From: WHSW01 sp963767285
GTDB taxonomy: Bacteria > Actinomycetota > Thermoleophilia > Solirubrobacterales > 70-9
Length of the DNA stretch: 64,000 bases
Direction of reading: 5' to 3'
Assembly (NCBI GenBank): GCA_963767285.1
Contig: CAVYDJ010000002.1
Location: 248,001 to 312,000, forward strand
Each line of letters starts with the position of its first letter. The first letter of the stretch is position 1. Below, piece after piece: positions 1-8,421 of this stretch. The notes below the pieces were generated by a model that was not told the origin of the DNA, ran no database searches, and saw nothing but the letters and a program-made list of their open reading frames with translations. Position numbers and translations under genes: made by a program.

Positions 1-287
1 GTCAGCACGATCTCCGAGCCTGGGCGCAGGCCGACGATGCCATCCTCGACGTCGCCGATCCGCAGCTTCGGGCCCGGCAGGTCGCCGAGGATCCCGACCT
101 GCTTGCCGGTCCGCTCGGAAGCCGCACGGGCCATCGCGACGTTCTCGGTGTGGTCGTCGCGGGTGCCGTGGGAGAAGTTGAACCGGAAGACGTCGGCGCC
201 GGCCTCGATCAGCTCGAGCATCCCGTCGACGCTCCGGGTGGCGGGGCCGATGGTGGCGACGATCTTGGTGCGGCGGTGGGAGTTCAC
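1..287 (-). CDS. pyk: Pyruvate kinase, N-terminal part (cut by left edge)
   Basis: Pyruvate kinase transfers phosphate from phosphoenolpyruvate to ADP in glycolysis. Only the first 95 residues are present. They read VNSHRRTKIVATIGPAT, then FRFNFSHGTRDDH and GDLPGPKLRIGD, which are the family's first beta strand, the NxSHG active-site segment and the DLPGPKLR segment. The start is GTG at 287; its last bases form a GTGA overlap with the stop codon of the upstream P-type ATPase gene, so the two are probably co-transcribed and translationally coupled. The identification is firm; the rest of the gene lies outside the window. Confidence 0.9.
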   Translation of the reverse strand, partial: MNSHRRTKIVATIGPATRSVDGMLELIEAGADVFRFNFSHGTRDDHTENVAMARAASERTGKQVGILGDLPGPKLRIGDVEDGIVGLRPGSEIVL

Positions 288-2776
288 GACCTTGGAATCT
301 GCTCCGTCGGGGCGATTGTCGTCGGTGCGTCGGCCACCGCGTCGAACTCGCCCGTCTGCGGGCGATGGGTCGGTTCGGGCCCGTCGTCGTCGAGCTCCGC
401 CCCCTCCGGGAGCTCGAGCCGTTGCACGAAGGGCAGCTGCCAGGCCGCGCCCGCGATCCCGAGGCCGATCCCGACGCTGAGCAGCGCGACGAACCATTGC
501 CCGCCGGAGAGCTGGACGAGGTCGAAGAACTCCCGCACCGGCTCGATCGCGAGGACCCCCGCAAACAGCGCCCCGAGGATCACGATCATCGCCAGCATGT
601 AGCTCTGGACGGTGATGTGCTCGCGCCCAGGGCCGCGCTCGAGCAGGACGATGAAGCAGAGCCCGATCACGACCAAAGTGGTGGTCGCCGCGGTTCGCCC
701 CTCCTCGAGGGTGCCGCCGAAGATCCCGTCGACGGCGAAGAAGGAGACCAGCGAGGCGATCCCCATCGCGATCCCGGCCGGAAACGCGAATGCGGCCAGC
801 GCCTTCAGCAGCCGCCCGCGATAGAGCGGCCCCTCGCTCGGCGCCAGCGCGAGCACGAACGAGGGGATCCCGATCGTCAGCAGCGCCGCGATGGTGAGCT
901 GGCGGGGCAGGAACGGGAACGTGAAGTTGAAGATCGCCGCGAGCAGGATCAGGAACCCGGCGTAAACGGACTTGGTCAGATAGAGACGCCCGAGGCGGTG
1001 GATGTTGCGGGCGATCCGCCGGCCCTCGGCGACCGCCCGCGGCAGCATCGAGAACTGGTCGCGCAGCAGGACGATGTCGGCGACGCCCTTGGTGATCTGG
1101 CTGCCGGATCCCATCGCGACCGCGAGGTTCGCCTGCTTGAGCGCCGGGACGTCGTTGACCCCGTCGCCGATCATCGCCGTGTAGCGGCCGCGGCTGCCGA
1201 GTGAGCCGACCAGCGCCTTCTTCTGCTCCGGCGTGATCCGGCAGAAGATCGTGTGCCGCAGCGCCGCGTCGGCGAGGCCGCCCTTGTCCGTCGGCAGCTG
1301 CGAGCCCTCGATCACGCGCGCGTCCGCGGGAACGCCGACGGCGTGCGCGACCGCGGTCACCGTCTCGCGCGCGTCGCCGGAGATCAGCTTCAGGTCGACC
1401 TGCTGCTCGCGCATGTAAGCGATCGTCTCGGCCGCGTCGGGGCGCAGCGTCTCCTCCAGGACGACCAGCGCCCGCGGCTCGAGCGGCGGCGGGGGCTGCG
1501 ACGCCGGGTCGCTCGGCAGGCCGCCGCGCGCCTCGCCGAACGCGATCACGCGGCGGCCGGCGCCGGTGTGCTCCTCGAGCGCCCGCTGCAGCCCCTCCGG
1601 GAGGCGCAGTGCCCCGGCCTTGGCGAGCACGTCGGGTGCCCCGATCACGTAGCTGGACCCGTTCAGGGTCATGCCGCTCCACTTCCACTGCGACGAGAAC
1701 GGGACCTCCGCGCTCGGCTGCTCCGGGCGCGCCGGATAGCGCTCGGCGATCGTCTCGAGGGTCCGGTTGCGCTCCCCGGCGGAAGCGGCGAAGGTGGCGA
1801 GGGCGCGCTCGGCGGCCGCCGGCCCGGCCGGATCCGCGGCCTCGACCGCGATCAGCTTCAGGGTGCCGTCGGTGAGCGTGCCCGTCTTGTCGACGCAGAT
1901 CGTGTCGACCGCGGCGAGCGACTCGGTCGCCGAGATCTGCTGGACGAGCGTGTTCTGGCGGGCGAGGCGGACCGCGGCGACGGCGAGGGTCACGCTCATC
2001 AGCAGGACCAGGCCCTCCGGGATCAGCGTCACCAGGCCGGCGGTCGCCTCCTGGGCCGCGTCGCGGAAGTCCTTGTCGTGGATCGTGAACCCGGCGAGCA
2101 CGATCAGCGCGATCGGGATCAGCGCGATCGTCGTCGCCCGCAGCACCGTGTTGACCTCGACCTGAAGCGGCGACAGCCCGTGGCGGAACTCGCGCGCCTC
2201 GCCGGCGATCTTCTCCGCGTAGCTCTTCTCGCGCACGGCGTCGACCTCGTAGTGGCCGGAGCCCGAGAGCCCGAACGAGCCCGAGAGCATCCGGTCGCCG
2301 ATCCGCTTGCGGATCCCATCCGACTCGCCGGTCAGCAGCGACTCGTCGACGGTCAGCCCGCGGGTGTCGACCAGCGGCCCGTCGGCGACCAGCTGGTCGC
2401 CCGGCTCGACCCGGACGATGTCGCCCGGCACGACCTCGTTGGCGCTCAGCTCGATCAGGCGCCCGTCGCGGATCGCCTTTGCGCGCGGCGCCACCAGCAG
2501 CGCGAGCTGGTCCAGGGTCTCCTTCGCCTTCAGCTCCTGGCGGATGCCGATCGCCGAGTTGACGATCGCGATCAGGCCGAAGATCGCGTCGGCCCACAGG
2601 CCCAGCGACAGGATGAGGATGAAGAAGCCGCCGATGATCGCGTTGAACAGCGTCAGGACGTTGGCGGTGACGATGCTGGCCACCGAGCGGCTGTTCGGCG
2701 GCTCCGGGACACCGAGACGGGCCAGCCTGGTCTCGGCCTCGACGCTCGATAGTCCCTGGGTCACCGATGTGCTCAC
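284..2776 (-). CDS. P-type cation-transporting ATPase (CtpE-like)
   Basis: ATP-driven membrane cation pump of 830 residues. Visible family motifs are TGES at 149-152 (actuator domain), PEGL at 253-256 in the ion-binding membrane helix, DKTGTLT with the phosphorylated aspartate at 296, and GDGVND at 537-542 (hinge). Membrane helices occur near 38-75, 210-265 and through the last 220 residues. The PEGLVLL segment and overall length resemble mycobacterial CtpE, a calcium transporter, so calcium is the best guess for the ion; this is an inference from family resemblance. There is no N-terminal heavy-metal domain, which argues against a copper or zinc pump. The GTG start faces the osmoprotectant operon, and the 3' end overlaps pyk by four bases. 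The last 30 residues are a polar, threonine-rich tail. Confidence 0.88.
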   Translation of the reverse strand: MSTSVTQGLSSVEAETRLARLGVPEPPNSRSVASIVTANVLTLFNAIIGGFFILILSLGLWADAIFGLIAIVNSAIGIRQELKAKETLDQLALLVAPRAKAIRDGRLIELSANEVVPGDIVRVEPGDQLVADGPLVDTRGLTVDESLLTGESDGIRKRIGDRMLSGSFGLSGSGHYEVDAVREKSYAEKIAGEAREFRHGLSPLQVEVNTVLRATTIALIPIALIVLAGFTIHDKDFRDAAQEATAGLVTLIPEGLVLLMSVTLAVAAVRLARQNTLVQQISATESLAAVDTICVDKTGTLTDGTLKLIAVEAADPAGPAAAERALATFAASAGERNRTLETIAERYPARPEQPSAEVPFSSQWKWSGMTLNGSSYVIGAPDVLAKAGALRLPEGLQRALEEHTGAGRRVIAFGEARGGLPSDPASQPPPPLEPRALVVLEETLRPDAAETIAYMREQQVDLKLISGDARETVTAVAHAVGVPADARVIEGSQLPTDKGGLADAALRHTIFCRITPEQKKALVGSLGSRGRYTAMIGDGVNDVPALKQANLAVAMGSGSQITKGVADIVLLRDQFSMLPRAVAEGRRIARNIHRLGRLYLTKSVYAGFLILLAAIFNFTFPFLPRQLTIAALLTIGIPSFVLALAPSEGPLYRGRLLKALAAFAFPAGIAMGIASLVSFFAVDGIFGGTLEEGRTAATTTLVVIGLCFIVLLERGPGREHITVQSYMLAMIVILGALFAGVLAIEPVREFFDLVQLSGGQWFVALLSVGIGLGIAGAAWQLPFVQRLELPEGAELDDDGPEPTHRPQTGEFDAVADAPTTIAPTEQIPRS

Positions 2777-2823
2777 GTTGCGTCCATGTTTACCGCAGCG
2801 ATCAGAGGGAGGAGCGACGCAAG

Positions 2824-2829
2824 TAGGAT
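2824..2829 (+). promoter_or_regulatory. Putative -10 box of osmoprotectant transporter operon
   Basis: TAGGAT lies 10 bases before the GTG at 2840 and downstream of an in-frame ATG at 2786. A transcript starting just after this box would exclude the ATG, which favours GTG 2840 as the start. Confidence 0.5.
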
Positions 2830-2839
2830 CGACCGCGAG

Positions 2840-4030
2840 GTGGAGGAGGGCACGAGCCCGACACTTGCGGGAGGGGAGGCCCTACCGGTCAGTTTCCGGG
2901 AGGCGACGAAGGTCTACCCGGGTAGCGACCGGCCCGCGGTCGACAAGCTCAGCCTCGACGTTCCGGCCGGGGAGATCTGCGTGCTTGTCGGACCGTCCGG
3001 GTGCGGCAAGACGACCGCGATGCGGATGGCCAACCGCATGGTCGAGATCACCGACGGCGACGTCCTCATCGGCGACCGCTCGGTGCGCGAGCGCTCGGCC
3101 TCCGAGCTGCGCCGCGAGACCGGCTACGTGATCCAGCAGATCGGCCTCTTCCCGCACCGGACGATCGCCCAGAACATCGCCACCGTGCCGGGCCTGCTCG
3201 GCTGGGACCGCGAGCGGGCGATGGCACGGGCCACCGAGCTGCTCGAGCTGATCGGCCTCGACCCCGAGGTCGCGGACCGCTACCCGGCCCAGCTGTCCGG
3301 CGGCCAGCAGCAGCGGGTCGGCGTCGCGCGGGCGCTGGCGGCCAACCCGGGGGTGATGCTGATGGACGAGCCCTTCGGTGCCGTCGATCCGATCAATCGG
3401 GAGCGGCTCCAGAACGAGTTCCTGCGCCTGCAGGCCGAGATCCGCAAGACCATCCTCTTCGTCACCCACGACATCGACGAGGCGATCAAGATGGGTGACC
3501 GGATCGCGATCCTCAAGGAGGGCGGTCACCTGGCCCAGTACGCGACCCCCGCGGAGCTGCTGATGGCCCCCGCCGATGGCTTCGTCGAGGACTTCGTCGG
3601 CGCCGACCGGGCGTTGAAGCGGCTGGCGCTGCTGCGGGTCGCCGACATCGACCTCTGGCAGGCGCCGCTCGCCCACGTCGGCCAGGCGACCTCCGAGGTC
3701 CGGGCGAAGCTCGCGGGAGCCGAGGTCCCGCACGCCCTCGTCGTCGACGCCGAGCGCCGGCCGCTCGGCTGGCTCTCGGACGCCGACCTCGCTCGCGACA
3801 CGGTCCCGGCGTCCCCGGCCGCGTCGCCCGAGCCCATCCTCGACCTCGCGGATGTGATGCGCGACGCGCTCTCCGACCTGCTCCAGGCCGAGACCCGCTA
3901 CGCCCCCGTGGTCGACGCCGGCGGGGCGATCGCGGGCGTGCTGTCGGTCGAGATCATCTCCGAGTTCCTGACCTCGCCGGACGCACTGGTCGAGGACCAT
4001 CCCGCCGCCGAGCGCCCGCTGGCCGACTGA
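2840..4030 (+). CDS. opuCA: Osmoprotectant ABC transporter ATP-binding protein with CBS domains (OpuCA/ProV type)
   Basis: Energising subunit of a glycine betaine/choline-type importer on the inner face of the membrane. Counted from GTG 2840, it shows Walker A GPSGCGKTT at about 51-59, signature LSGGQQQR at 152-159, Walker B MLMDEPFGAVD from about 173, and the switch histidine in VTHDIDEA. The last 120 residues form a CBS pair, which in OpuA-type transporters senses ionic strength or cyclic di-AMP. The four-gene order ATPase, permease, permease, binding protein confirms the role. An in-frame ATG at 2786 would add 18 residues, but a TAGGAT -10-like box lies between the two starts. The stop overlaps the next gene by one base (TGATG). 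Confidence 0.9.
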   Translation: MEEGTSPTLAGGEALPVSFREATKVYPGSDRPAVDKLSLDVPAGEICVLVGPSGCGKTTAMRMANRMVEITDGDVLIGDRSVRERSASELRRETGYVIQQIGLFPHRTIAQNIATVPGLLGWDRERAMARATELLELIGLDPEVADRYPAQLSGGQQQRVGVARALAANPGVMLMDEPFGAVDPINRERLQNEFLRLQAEIRKTILFVTHDIDEAIKMGDRIAILKEGGHLAQYATPAELLMAPADGFVEDFVGADRALKRLALLRVADIDLWQAPLAHVGQATSEVRAKLAGAEVPHALVVDAERRPLGWLSDADLARDTVPASPAASPEPILDLADVMRDALSDLLQAETRYAPVVDAGGAIAGVLSVEIISEFLTSPDALVEDHPAAERPLAD

Positions 4031-4767
4031 TGCTCGCGACGCTGACGGCCATCCTCCCGCTCGCCCAGGCCGGCGAGGGCTTCGTCCGCGAGGCGGGCGA
4101 GGAGGGGGCGAGCTGCGTCGCCAAGAACGACACGGTCTGCCCCGGCTGGGCGATCGAAAACATCGACCGCTACGTGACGCCGACCCTCGAGCACCTGGTG
4201 TTGGTCGGTTCCTCCGTCGCGGCCGGGTTCGTGCTGGCGCTGGCGCTGGCGATCGTGTCGCACCGGCGGCACTGGCTCGTTCCGGTGTTCACCGGCGTGA
4301 CGGGCGTCATCTACACGATCCCCAGCATCGCCCTGTTCCTGATCCTGCTCCCGGTCAGCGGGCGCGGGACAACGACGGCGATCATCGCTCTGACCCTCTA
4401 CAACCTGCAGATCCTCTACCGCAACATGGTCACCGGGCTGGCGAACGTCCCGGCGGGCGCGAGGGATTCCGGGCGGGGGATGGGGATGACCGACCGCCAG
4501 CTGCTCTGGCGTGTCGAGCTGCCGCTCGCTGTCCCCGAGATCATCGCCGGCCTGCGGGTCGCGACCGTCTCGACGATCGCGATCGCGACCCTTGCGGTCT
4601 TCGCTGGCGCCGGCGGGCTCGGCACCGAGGTCTACCCCGACATCACGTTCAAGACCGGAATCGTCGTCGTCGGAGCGATCGTGATGGTGATGGCGATCTG
4701 CTTCGACGTCCTCTACCTCGGCGCCCAGCGGTTGCTGGCGCCGTGGCGGCGCGTGCGGCCCATATGA
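4030..4767 (+). CDS. opuCB: Osmoprotectant ABC transporter permease (OpuCB type)
   Basis: Membrane-spanning permease of 245 residues. After a short N-terminal stretch with two cysteines (about 31 and 38) that is unusual for the family, there are roughly five hydrophobic helices. The cytoplasmic EAA-like loop (ARDSGRGMGMTDRQLLWRVE) contacts the ATPase. The family sequence TIPSIALFLILLP is clear. It overlaps opuCA by one base and shares an ATGA overlap with the next permease gene, so the three are translated as a unit. Substrate is inferred from the family: glycine betaine, carnitine, choline or related solutes. Confidence 0.88.
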   Translation: MLATLTAILPLAQAGEGFVREAGEEGASCVAKNDTVCPGWAIENIDRYVTPTLEHLVLVGSSVAAGFVLALALAIVSHRRHWLVPVFTGVTGVIYTIPSIALFLILLPVSGRGTTTAIIALTLYNLQILYRNMVTGLANVPAGARDSGRGMGMTDRQLLWRVELPLAVPEIIAGLRVATVSTIAIATLAVFAGAGGLGTEVYPDITFKTGIVVVGAIVMVMAICFDVLYLGAQRLLAPWRRVRPI

Positions 4768-5504
4768 GTCACGTGTTCGTCCTCGGCTCGGTGCTCGATT
4801 CGTTCGGCGATGCGATCTCGTTCATCTTCGAACCGCAGCCCGGGCCGCGAACGGCGGCCGGAGAGGTCGGCGGCCTCGACCAGGTCTGGGAGTTGATGTG
4901 GCCACAGATCTGGCTCAGCGTGCTCGCCCTGGCGATCGCCTGCGCGATCGCGATCCCGGTCGGCGTCTATTTCGGGCATCGCGGCACGGGGGAGCTGCTC
5001 GCGGTCGCGATCGGCAACGCGGGCAGGGCGATCCCCGAGCTGGTCCTGATCGCGTTCATGGTTGCGTTCGTGGGCGTCGGGGCCCTCAACGTGACCATCG
5101 CCCTGGTCGTGCTCGGGATCCCTCCGATGCTCACCAACGCGTTCGTGGCCGTCCGCCAGGTGGATCCCGGCGCGGTGGAGGCGGCGCGGGGGGTCGGGAT
5201 GAGCGAGCTCGACGTGGTCCGGCGCGTCGAGCTGCCGCTCGCGGTGCCGACGCTGATGAGTGGGGTGCGGACCGGCGCGATCACGATCGTCTCCACGGCG
5301 ACGATCGCGTCGTTGGCCGGCGTCTCGACCCTCGGCGACTTCATCATCAACCGCGGCGTCTACGGCGAGGACGGGCTGCTGGCCGGGGCGATCCTGGTCG
5401 CCTTGCTCGCGCTGGCCTTCGAGCTCGCGCTCGCGGGAGTCCAGCGGTGGTTCACGCCAAGGGGAATTCAGGTGGAGCGCCAAATCGCCCTCGTGCGCAC
5501 GTGA
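4764..5504 (+). CDS. Osmoprotectant ABC transporter permease, second subunit (OpuCD type)
   Basis: Second permease of the importer, 246 residues from ATG 4764. This start forms an ATGA overlap with the upstream permease; a GTG at 4743 is in frame but would overlap by 25 bases and add only AARAAHM-like residues. It has about five transmembrane helices and an EAA-like loop (ARGVGMSELDVVRRVELPLA) that closely matches its partner, so the two permeases probably arose by duplication and act as a heterodimer around one ATPase dimer. Its C-terminus is basic and cytoplasmic. Confidence 0.88.
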   Translation: MSHVFVLGSVLDSFGDAISFIFEPQPGPRTAAGEVGGLDQVWELMWPQIWLSVLALAIACAIAIPVGVYFGHRGTGELLAVAIGNAGRAIPELVLIAFMVAFVGVGALNVTIALVVLGIPPMLTNAFVAVRQVDPGAVEAARGVGMSELDVVRRVELPLAVPTLMSGVRTGAITIVSTATIASLAGVSTLGDFIINRGVYGEDGLLAGAILVALLALAFELALAGVQRWFTPRGIQVERQIALVRT

Positions 5505-5509
5505 GCGCA

Positions 5510-5515
5510 TAGGCT
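5510..5515 (+). promoter_or_regulatory. Putative internal promoter -10 box before the solute-binding protein
   Basis: TAGGCT sits 51 bases before ATG 5567, which has a good ribosome site (GGAGGA at 5555-5560). An internal promoter here would let the binding protein be made in excess over the membrane subunits, as is common for ABC importers. No clear -35 box is visible. Confidence 0.35.
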
Positions 5516-5566
5516 TGCGGCGACCGCCAGTCGGCGGCAGAGCCAATCAGACACGGAGGACCCCCG

Positions 5567-6562
5567 ATGAGCACCCACCCCCGGCTGCGAGCGCTGTTCG
5601 CGCTGCTCGCCTTGATCGCCCTGACGCTAGTCATCGCCGCCTGCGGCGACGACGATTCGGATTCGACGAGCGCCGGTACCGAGACCTCGACGGAGGCGAG
5701 CTCCGACCTGATCGAGTCCAATCCGGACAACGGCTCGATCGCCCTCACGGTCGGATCGAAGAACTTCACCGAGCAGATCGTCCTCGGCGAGATCTACGCC
5801 CAGGGCCTCGAGGCGGCCGGGTACGACGTCTCCACCGACCTCAACCTCGGGGACGAGTTCGTCGCCCTGAAGGCGCTCGAAAGCGGTGAGGTCAGCGGCT
5901 ATCCCGAGTACACGTCCACCGCTCTCACCTCGTTCTTCGATACCGCGCCCGAGGACGTCCCCGGCGACGCCCAGGCGGCCCTGGATCAGGTGCAGCCCGA
6001 CTTCGAGGAGAAGGGCCTGATCGCCTACCCGCCGACCCCGTTCTCGAGCGCGAACGCGGTCGGGATGCTCGCCTCGGAGGCCGAGACGCTCGGTGTCACC
6101 TCGATCTCCGATCTCGAAGACCACCAGGACCTGACCCTTTACGGGTCACCCGAGTGCCGCCAGCGGATCGACTGCCTGGCGGGCCTGGAGGAGTACTACG
6201 GCCTCGACGGCCTGCGTGACAACTTCACGCCGGTCGACATCGGCCTGCGCTACGAGGTTCTCGACAAGGGCGACGCCGACCTGTCGATCTTGTTCACGAC
6301 CGACGCGCAGCTGTTCACCTCCGACGACTACGTCCTGCTCGAGGACGACAAGGGCGTGCTGCCGGCCGGCAACGTCACCTTCGTCGCCAGCCAGGAGGCC
6401 GCCGACGAGGCGGGTCCGGACTTCGGCGAGACGATCGAGAAGGTGCAGAGCACCCTGACGCTCGAGGTGATGCAGGAGCTCAACGCCCGGGTCGACATCG
6501 ACCGCGAGAAGCCGGAGCAGGCGGCGCAGGAGTACCTGCAGGAGTTCGGCTACATCGAGTAG
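5567..6562 (+). CDS. opuCC: Osmoprotectant-binding lipoprotein (OpuCC/ProX type)
   Basis: Extracytoplasmic solute-binding subunit, 331 residues. The signal peptide ends in the lipobox LVIAAC with the lipidated cysteine at 26, followed by an acidic, serine/threonine-rich linker. The mature part begins IALTVGSKNFTEQIVLGE, which is the family hallmark, and continues with YPEYTSTAL and GLRYEVLDKGDADLSILFTT. The ligand would be a quaternary ammonium solute. It has a strong ribosome site, GGAGGA, six bases before ATG. It closes the opu operon, although a TAGGCT box at 5510 could give it its own transcript. Confidence 0.9.
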   Translation: MSTHPRLRALFALLALIALTLVIAACGDDDSDSTSAGTETSTEASSDLIESNPDNGSIALTVGSKNFTEQIVLGEIYAQGLEAAGYDVSTDLNLGDEFVALKALESGEVSGYPEYTSTALTSFFDTAPEDVPGDAQAALDQVQPDFEEKGLIAYPPTPFSSANAVGMLASEAETLGVTSISDLEDHQDLTLYGSPECRQRIDCLAGLEEYYGLDGLRDNFTPVDIGLRYEVLDKGDADLSILFTTDAQLFTSDDYVLLEDDKGVLPAGNVTFVASQEAADEAGPDFGETIEKVQSTLTLEVMQELNARVDIDREKPEQAAQEYLQEFGYIE

Positions 6563-6605
6563 CCCGGCGTGGATTCGCGCTGCGCCCGCGGGGTAACTCG
6601 ACCCC

Positions 6606-7256
6606 GTGGGCGCGGCGGCAATCCTCGACGTCGACGGCACGCTCGTCGACTCCAACTATCACCACGCGATCGCGTGGTACCGGGCGCTGCGAGAGCACGA
6701 CATCACGGTTCCGGTCTGGCGTCTGCACCGGCTGATCGGAGTCGGCGGCGACCAGTTCGTCGAGCGCGCCGCCGGCAAGGACGTCGAAGAGCGGTCGGGC
6801 GACGCGATCCGCGAGTCCGAGTCGCGTCTGTACGGCGAGCTCATCGACGAGGTCGTGCCGTTCGACGGGGCGCGCGAGCTGCTCGTCGAGCTGGGCGAGC
6901 GCGGCCACAAACCGGTGCTGGCCAGCTCGGCCAAGGCCGAGGACACCGAGCATTACGTCGAGCTGCTCGACGCCTCGGACCTGCTCGAGGCGTACACGAC
7001 CTCGGACGACGTCGAGCAAACGAAGCCTGCGCCTGACCTGGTCGCCGTCGCGATGCTGAAGGCGCGCGAGCTTTCGGCGGTGATGATCGGCGACTCGACC
7101 TGGGACGTCGAGGCGGCCGCGCGGGCAGGCGTGAAGACGATCGCGGTGCTCACCGGCGGCTACTCGGAGGCGGAGCTGCGCAACGCGGGTGCCGTCGACG
7201 TGTTCCAGTCGCTGGTGGATCTGCGTGAAAGCCTGGACTCGACGCCCCTGCGGTAA
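6606..7256 (+). CDS. HAD-superfamily phosphatase (phosphoglycolate phosphatase-like)
   Basis: Small-molecule phosphatase of 216 residues. HAD motif I is DVDGTLVD with the nucleophile Asp at 8 and the acid Asp at 10. Motif II is SSAKAED near 99, the motif III lysine lies in the EQTKPAPDL segment near 133, and motif IV is IGDSTWDVEAA near 153. A helical cap follows motif I, giving the subfamily I arrangement of phosphoglycolate and beta-phosphoglucomutase-like enzymes. The true substrate cannot be read from sequence. The GTG start lies six bases after TAACTC, a near match to the leaderless -10 pattern seen elsewhere here. Confidence 0.82.
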   Translation: MGAAAILDVDGTLVDSNYHHAIAWYRALREHDITVPVWRLHRLIGVGGDQFVERAAGKDVEERSGDAIRESESRLYGELIDEVVPFDGARELLVELGERGHKPVLASSAKAEDTEHYVELLDASDLLEAYTTSDDVEQTKPAPDLVAVAMLKARELSAVMIGDSTWDVEAAARAGVKTIAVLTGGYSEAELRNAGAVDVFQSLVDLRESLDSTPLR

Positions 7257-7262
7257 TAGGTT
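7257..7262 (+). promoter_or_regulatory. Leaderless -10 box (TAGGTT) for the gene at 7270
   Basis: TAGGTT ends seven bases before ATG 7270, and no Shine-Dalgarno sequence is present, so transcription should begin at or next to the start codon. Confidence 0.6.
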
Positions 7263-7269
7263 CGGTTCG

Positions 7270-8421
7270 ATGCGCGGTTGGTTCCTCGTCGGACTCGCAC
7301 CCCTCGGCGTCTTCGTGGCGGGCGCCCTCGCTGCCCCGACCTCGCAGCGCGCGGACCCCGACGTAACCGTCCTGACCACGGGCGACAACTCGGAGCTCGT
7401 CAAGACGATCCCGATCGGCCGCCAGCGGGACCAGAAGGCGCGGGTGGTGATGTCGCTGCCCGGCTCGAAGCTCGGCAGCCTCTCTGACGAGATGGCGATC
7501 GAGGCCTCGGCCGAGCTCGAGGTGACGACCTGCCTGAAGCGGGATCCCGACCATGCCGAGGCCGAGGAGCAGTGCACCGGCAAGACCTACGGCTTCGACC
7601 CCCACGTCAACGCGAGACTGATCCTCGCCAACTCGGCCGACTCGACCGACGGCGTCCAGGTCGGCCGCACCGCCGAGCTGCAGTGCTCGCAGCACCTGCC
7701 GCCGCGCAACCACCACTGCGTCCTGACCGTGCCCTGGACGCGGGTCGCGATCGCCCGGGAACGTTTGGGCTGCAACCCGAGCTGCAGCCTCAACCTCGTC
7801 GCCAGCTCGTGGAGCAACGACGCGAAGAACGGCCACGTCCTGGTCATCGGCGCCGACTCGCAGGGCCCGGTCAAGGGCGACAAGGGCCGGATCAACGTCG
7901 TCACGTTCGCGGACGCGAGCCAGCCGCTGCCGAAGCCGATCGTCGCCACCAAGTCAGTCGACGGGCACGTGCCGATCATCGACGACGGCGCCGGCGATCC
8001 GATCTTCAAGGTCGTCTACTCGGCGCGGATCGACAACCCGCGCGAGGGCGACCAGTTCATGGTCGACGCCCGCTCGATCACGAAGATCGGCTCGGTCAAA
8101 TACAACGTCGAGCTGCCGACCGAGGTCATCGTCGCCAAGAGCCCGACCACGACCCGAGCCGCCGGCGTGGCCGTCTACACCCATCCCTCGAGCCAGGTCT
8201 CCGAGCTCAACGGGGTCAACTGCACGCAGAAGCCGTCTCCCCATCAGACGCCCTGCGTGCGCGACAAGTTCGGCGTCTTCGAGATCAGCCGAGACCGCTC
8301 GAAGCTGTACGTCAACGTCGTCCAGGGGGCCGAGGCGAAGAAGACCACTGAGCGCCACAACGATCGCGACAAGGCCAAGTTCATCGACGGCGGGTACCTG
8401 AAAGTCTTCCGCTTCGATTGA
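7270..8421 (+). CDS. Exported protein of unknown function
   Basis: A 383-residue protein that I do not recognise. Residues 1-22 (MRGWFLVGLAPLGVFVAGAL) form a signal peptide ending in an alanine-rich site, so the product is exported. The mature part has several cysteines in pairs (TTCLKRDPDHAEAEEQC, LQCSQHLPPRNHHC, GCNPSC and NCTQ with PCVRD), consistent with extracellular disulfide bonds, and a beta-rich pattern. The ATG at 7270 is chosen over an earlier in-frame codon at 7189 because it begins the signal peptide and lies seven bases after a TAGGTT box. The stop overlaps the next gene (TTGA), so it is coupled to the acyltransferase. Confidence 0.75.
   Translation: MRGWFLVGLAPLGVFVAGALAAPTSQRADPDVTVLTTGDNSELVKTIPIGRQRDQKARVVMSLPGSKLGSLSDEMAIEASAELEVTTCLKRDPDHAEAEEQCTGKTYGFDPHVNARLILANSADSTDGVQVGRTAELQCSQHLPPRNHHCVLTVPWTRVAIARERLGCNPSCSLNLVASSWSNDAKNGHVLVIGADSQGPVKGDKGRINVVTFADASQPLPKPIVATKSVDGHVPIIDDGAGDPIFKVVYSARIDNPREGDQFMVDARSITKIGSVKYNVELPTEVIVAKSPTTTRAAGVAVYTHPSSQVSELNGVNCTQKPSPHQTPCVRDKFGVFEISRDRSKLYVNVVQGAEAKKTTERHNDRDKAKFIDGGYLKVFRFD

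Noticed and set aside
1253..2752. Long plus-strand open frame of 499 codons opposite the P-type ATPase
   Set aside because: It is rich in Arg, Gln, Asp and His with no family motifs, the usual shadow of a high-GC gene; the minus-strand frame has all P-type ATPase motifs.
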